From contig NZ_JAPCKK010000030.1 in the NCBI RefSeq assembly GCF_030705605.1, positions 248,001-312,000 of the forward strand: DNA of 64,000 bases, read 5' to 3'. This document shows positions 61,438 to 64,000 of this stretch, piece after piece. The position numbers and the translations under genes are program-made. The DNA is from Paenibacillus zeirhizosphaerae (GTDB taxonomy: Bacteria; Bacillota; Bacilli; Paenibacillales; Paenibacillaceae). Every line of letters begins with the position of its first letter. Positions within the stretch are counted from its first letter, which is position 1. The notes under the pieces are model-generated. The model saw only the letters and a program-made list of their open reading frames with translations, was not told the DNA's origin and did not search any database.

Positions 61438-62178
61438 ATGTATAAAGTGGCTATATGCGAGGATGAGAAGCAGCAAAGAGAGCTTGTGAAAAATATGCTG
61501 ATCGCTTTATCGATCAAGACGAATGTAAACTTTGAAATTGAAATGTTCAGTTCTGGAGAAGAGCTGATCGCTTATTATGAAAACAATAACCCCTCCTTCC
61601 ATATTTTAATACTTGATGTTGAAATGAATGGGGTCAACGGAATTCAAACCGCGAGGAAAATAAGGAGCTTGAAGAAACTTGATGAGCAAATTATTTTTTT
61701 GACCAGCTACCCGGAGTACATGCTGGAAAGCTTTGATGTAGTCACCTATCAGTATTTAATCAAACCGATAGCAGCCCATATCTTTGAAGAAAAAATGTTA
61801 AAGCTGCATCAATATCTTCAAGCTCTGGATCCGAAATTTATAGTCATTAAGTCAGCTTATGAGGAGTTGATTTTGAAGCATCAGGATATCATTGCCATTG
61901 AGGCTATCAAAAGTCTTACGATTAAAAATAAATTGCATTTTGTGACACAGCATCAAACCTATGAAAGCAAAGGGATTATTTCCAACTATGCTTCAGCGCT
62001 AAAGGAGTTTCATTTCCTGCAAATTCACCGATCCATTATTATAAATCTGCTTCATGTAAAAAAATTTGCCGGAGGCAAGGTATTAATGTCAAATAGTATG
62101 GAATTACCCATTGGACGCTCCAAAATAAAAGAAGTAAAAGATACCTATACCAAATTTATGATCACAGAGATGATTTGA
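61438..62178 (+). CDS. LytTR-family response regulator (AgrA-like)
   Basis: A 246-residue regulator with a receiver domain (VAICEDEKQQRELV; phospho-acceptor Asp in ILDVEMNGVNG; Lys in YLIKPI) and a C-terminal LytTR DNA-binding domain (about 150-240, including FLQIHRSIIINLLHV). Proteins of this build (AgrA, ComE, PlnC) usually answer to peptide pheromones through an AgrC-type kinase. The gene is divergent from NRPS-1 with a 167-bp shared control region, so it is the best candidate activator of the biosynthetic operon. AAAGGTAAG precedes the ATG. Codon use here is AT-richer than in the NRPS genes. Confidence 0.9.
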   Translation: MYKVAICEDEKQQRELVKNMLIALSIKTNVNFEIEMFSSGEELIAYYENNNPSFHILILDVEMNGVNGIQTARKIRSLKKLDEQIIFLTSYPEYMLESFDVVTYQYLIKPIAAHIFEEKMLKLHQYLQALDPKFIVIKSAYEELILKHQDIIAIEAIKSLTIKNKLHFVTQHQTYESKGIISNYASALKEFHFLQIHRSIIINLLHVKKFAGGKVLMSNSMELPIGRSKIKEVKDTYTKFMITEMI

Positions 62179-62179
62179 T

Positions 62180-63463
62180 ATGATGAATTACGGATTACTG
62201 CTGCTTAATTTGGTTGTATCACTCGTCATGTGTTTGCAGGTGAATTATTATTTCAACTCGGTTTTCAGCAAGTCCAACAAAAAGGAAAATAGTATCATAT
62301 ATCTTCTTATTTTCTGGCTATTGGATTTTCTATATTTATGTGTCGAATTGCCTGCTGCCCTCTCCTCCCTTCTTGCGTTGTTTGTGATTTTCAGCTTAGC
62401 CCATTCATTTCATGTAGAGTTAAAATTAAAGATCATTTTCTCAACGCTTTATGCCGTTTTGCTTACCCTGGTTAATTTTATATCTTCCTACATTCTTTAC
62501 GATGTGGAGACCTTTAATCTCGGCAGTTTGCATGATATGAACAATGGACAATTGCTGTTTTCCAAAATTATGCTGCTCAGTTGCATTTTCATGTTTCCTG
62601 TCGTTCAGATCATACGGCTCATTGCCAAACGGAGAAGCTTCCCGATCCATGCCCGTTACTATCTTTTATTCCTGATTGTTCCGGTTGTGAGCATTTACCA
62701 GGGCAATGTGTTGTCTTTATATAGTGAGAAAAACATGTATTATTTTGTCTCCATCTTTGGACTTCTGTTATTGAATGTGTTTATTGTTTATATTTTTGAT
62801 AATATTGTTGAAAAATTTCAATTAATTCACCAGAATACACAACTGCAAAATCAGATGGATTACCAGGACGCCAACTATGAAAAAACAGTCCACAGCTTCA
62901 AAAATATTAAAAGAATCATTCATGATACAAACCAGCAGTTCTTGTATATCGAGGAATGTATTAAACGAAATGAGCTCGAACAGGCACGTGAGCACATCAA
63001 AGTTACATTGAATAAAATTGAAGATGCCTATCATAGAGTGAATACCGGCAACCTGGTGATCGATGCCCTTGTTACGAATACGCTGAATATCGGCCAGGCC
63101 AATGGCATCAAAATAGATACAAGGCTCAGCTTATACGACCAGGAAATGCCTATTGAACGGTACGACCTATGCGTCGTTTTGGGCAACATGCTGGATAATG
63201 CGCTGGAAGCATCCAAGAAGGTCAGAATCGCGGATGACAGGTATATCCTCATTAAAATTCATTCCAATGAGTCGGCCCTCTTCCTTCACATTCTCAATCA
63301 TGTGGAGCATGAGACCACGGCATTGCGCAGCCAGAAATCAAATCCGGAATATCATGGACTGGGCTTAACCAATATCTCAAGAATATGCGAGAAGTACGGC
63401 GGACATATGACGATTGAGTCGAACAATAAAGTAGTTAATAACATGGTTGTACTGCCCTTTTAA
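62180..63463 (+). CDS. AgrC-like GHKL sensor histidine kinase
   Basis: A 427-residue kinase. The N-terminal half (1-215) has about six membrane helices, as in AgrC-type peptide receptors. A coiled region then carries the likely phospho-acceptor His in RIIHDTNQQF. The GHKL ATPase shows GNMLDNALEA and HGLGLTNISRICEKYGG. The ATG follows the regulator stop by one base, so the two are translated together. A terminator follows at once. No pheromone precursor or AgrB-like protease is seen in the window, so the ligand is unknown; the peptide product itself is one possibility. Confidence 0.88.
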   Translation: MMNYGLLLLNLVVSLVMCLQVNYYFNSVFSKSNKKENSIIYLLIFWLLDFLYLCVELPAALSSLLALFVIFSLAHSFHVELKLKIIFSTLYAVLLTLVNFISSYILYDVETFNLGSLHDMNNGQLLFSKIMLLSCIFMFPVVQIIRLIAKRRSFPIHARYYLLFLIVPVVSIYQGNVLSLYSEKNMYYFVSIFGLLLLNVFIVYIFDNIVEKFQLIHQNTQLQNQMDYQDANYEKTVHSFKNIKRIIHDTNQQFLYIEECIKRNELEQAREHIKVTLNKIEDAYHRVNTGNLVIDALVTNTLNIGQANGIKIDTRLSLYDQEMPIERYDLCVVLGNMLDNALEASKKVRIADDRYILIKIHSNESALFLHILNHVEHETTALRSQKSNPEYHGLGLTNISRICEKYGGHMTIESNNKVVNNMVVLPF

Positions 63464-63467
63464 TACG

Positions 63468-63507
63468 AACAATCCCTAAATCTTCTGCCGTTTAGGGATT
63501 GTTTTTT
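63468..63507 (+). terminator. Terminator of the regulator-kinase operon
   Basis: AACAATCCCTAAA and TTTAGGGATTGTT form a 13-bp perfect stem with a 10-base loop, followed by a run of T (63502-63507). Confidence 0.9.
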
Positions 63508-63598
63508 GCGTTTGAGGGTCCTCCCGCCCTGTTGGCTCCTTGCAGGATGTATGCTGAAAACTGTTATTTACTTTAAAAGCATACGAGGAGGAAAAGAA

Positions 63599-64000
63599 TT
63601 GAAAAAAATAGGGCTTGTACTCATGGCTGTCATGCTGATGCTTCTGCAGGTGCCCATGGCTTCGGCTGAAGAGAATCATGATACGATTGAAGAAAAAGCA
63701 CACAAGTTGGCTTCAGTCATAGTGTCCGATTACGGCGTCAGTTCAATTCAATATGCCATTCTGGATCATGGCTCGATTACGTTATCCAATAGCGCGGGCA
63801 TAGCTGACAAGGAAACCAAGGCTCCTGTTAACAAAGATACGATGTTTGGCGTAGGTTCTGTCAGCAAAATGTATGTAAGCGCCGCAACGATGATGCTGGT
63901 CGATGCCGGCAAAGTCGATATTGACCAGCCTCTTACGACATATATCAAGGACTTTACAATGGCGGATGAAAGATATAAGCAAATCACACCGCGGATGCTG
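63599..64000 (+). CDS. Secreted S12-type serine hydrolase (partial, runs off window)
   Basis: 134 codons are visible from a TTG start with GAGGAGG 7 bases upstream. A signal peptide (KKIGLVLMAVMLMLLQVPMASA) is followed by the start of a beta-lactamase/S12 fold with the nucleophile motif SVSK in MFGVGSVSKMYVSAAT, then DIDQPLTTYI. The family includes D-Ala carboxypeptidases, esterases and the D-Asn prodrug peptidases. Being next to the biosynthetic operon it could be a second cap-removing enzyme, but the diagnostic C-terminal part is outside the window. Confidence 0.8.
   Translation, partial: MKKIGLVLMAVMLMLLQVPMASAEENHDTIEEKAHKLASVIVSDYGVSSIQYAILDHGSITLSNSAGIADKETKAPVNKDTMFGVGSVSKMYVSAATMMLVDAGKVDIDQPLTTYIKDFTMADERYKQITPRML

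Noticed and set aside
1-64000. CRISPR arrays, tRNA or rRNA genes
   Set aside because: No regularly spaced repeats and no tRNA-like cloverleaf or rRNA sequence was seen on reading; a covariance-model scan was not possible.

Overview
The window looks like chromosomal DNA from a spore-forming low-GC Gram-positive of the Paenibacillaceae (Paenibacillus or Brevibacillus type). The grounds are AGGAGG-type ribosome binding sites, a cydABD operon with Rex/Fnr-like boxes, a YesMN-type sensor pair, a cre-like box, an IS1341-type tnpB element and a giant NRPS operon with Bacillales-style domains. The genus is inferred from style only; there is no rRNA or other marker gene.

Layout. Positions 1-2460 (minus) carry cydA-cydB and the first codons of cydD (cytochrome bd oxidase and its assembly exporter). 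Positions 2832-3992 (plus) encode an epoxide hydrolase whose 3' end abuts a tnpB element (about 3978-5320). Positions 5574-9683 hold a small redox set: an SDR, a divergent AraC-family regulator, a medium-chain dehydrogenase and a second SDR. Positions 9917-15846 (minus) form a TRAP-transporter operon (DctQ, DctM, DctP) with a YesMN-like two-component pair and a KdgF-like cupin, with a cre-like site in front.

The main item is a minus-strand operon of about 45 kb (61270 down to 16022) with gaps or overlaps of at most about 50 bp. It encodes a hybrid NRPS/trans-AT PKS assembly line. In transcription order: NRPS-1 (C-A-PCP-C), NRPS-2 (partial C-A-PCP-C-A-PCP-C-A-PCP), a GNAT acetyltransferase, a PKS-NRPS (KS-KR-ACP-C-A-PCP-C-A-PCP-C), NRPS-4 (partial C-A[methyltransferase]-PCP-C-A-PCP-C-A-PCP), a type II thioesterase, an aspartate 1-decarboxylase, a starter NRPS (Cstarter-A-PCP-E), an S12 peptidase fused to an ABC exporter, and a discrete malonyl acyltransferase. 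Specificity codes read by hand give Asn for the starter, then Gly; Thr, Gly, Orn; one ketide; Val/Ile-like, Lys; Thr-like (with methyltransferase), Pro and one unassigned residue.

The working model is a prodrug system like those of xenocoumacin, zwittermicin, colibactin and paenilamicin. Synthesis starts on an N-acyl-D-Asn cap made by the starter enzyme, which is encoded near the end of the operon. The peptidase-ABC fusion removes the cap during export. The GNAT protein may be a second self-protection layer. The mature product would be a cationic (Orn, Lys), Gly- and Thr-containing peptide-polyketide. No integrated release domain is visible.

Divergent from this operon (61438-63463, plus) is an AgrA/AgrC-like LytTR regulator and GHKL sensor kinase pair, so cell-density control is plausible. 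A secreted S12-type serine hydrolase begins at 63599 and runs off the window. No tRNA, rRNA or CRISPR array was seen.
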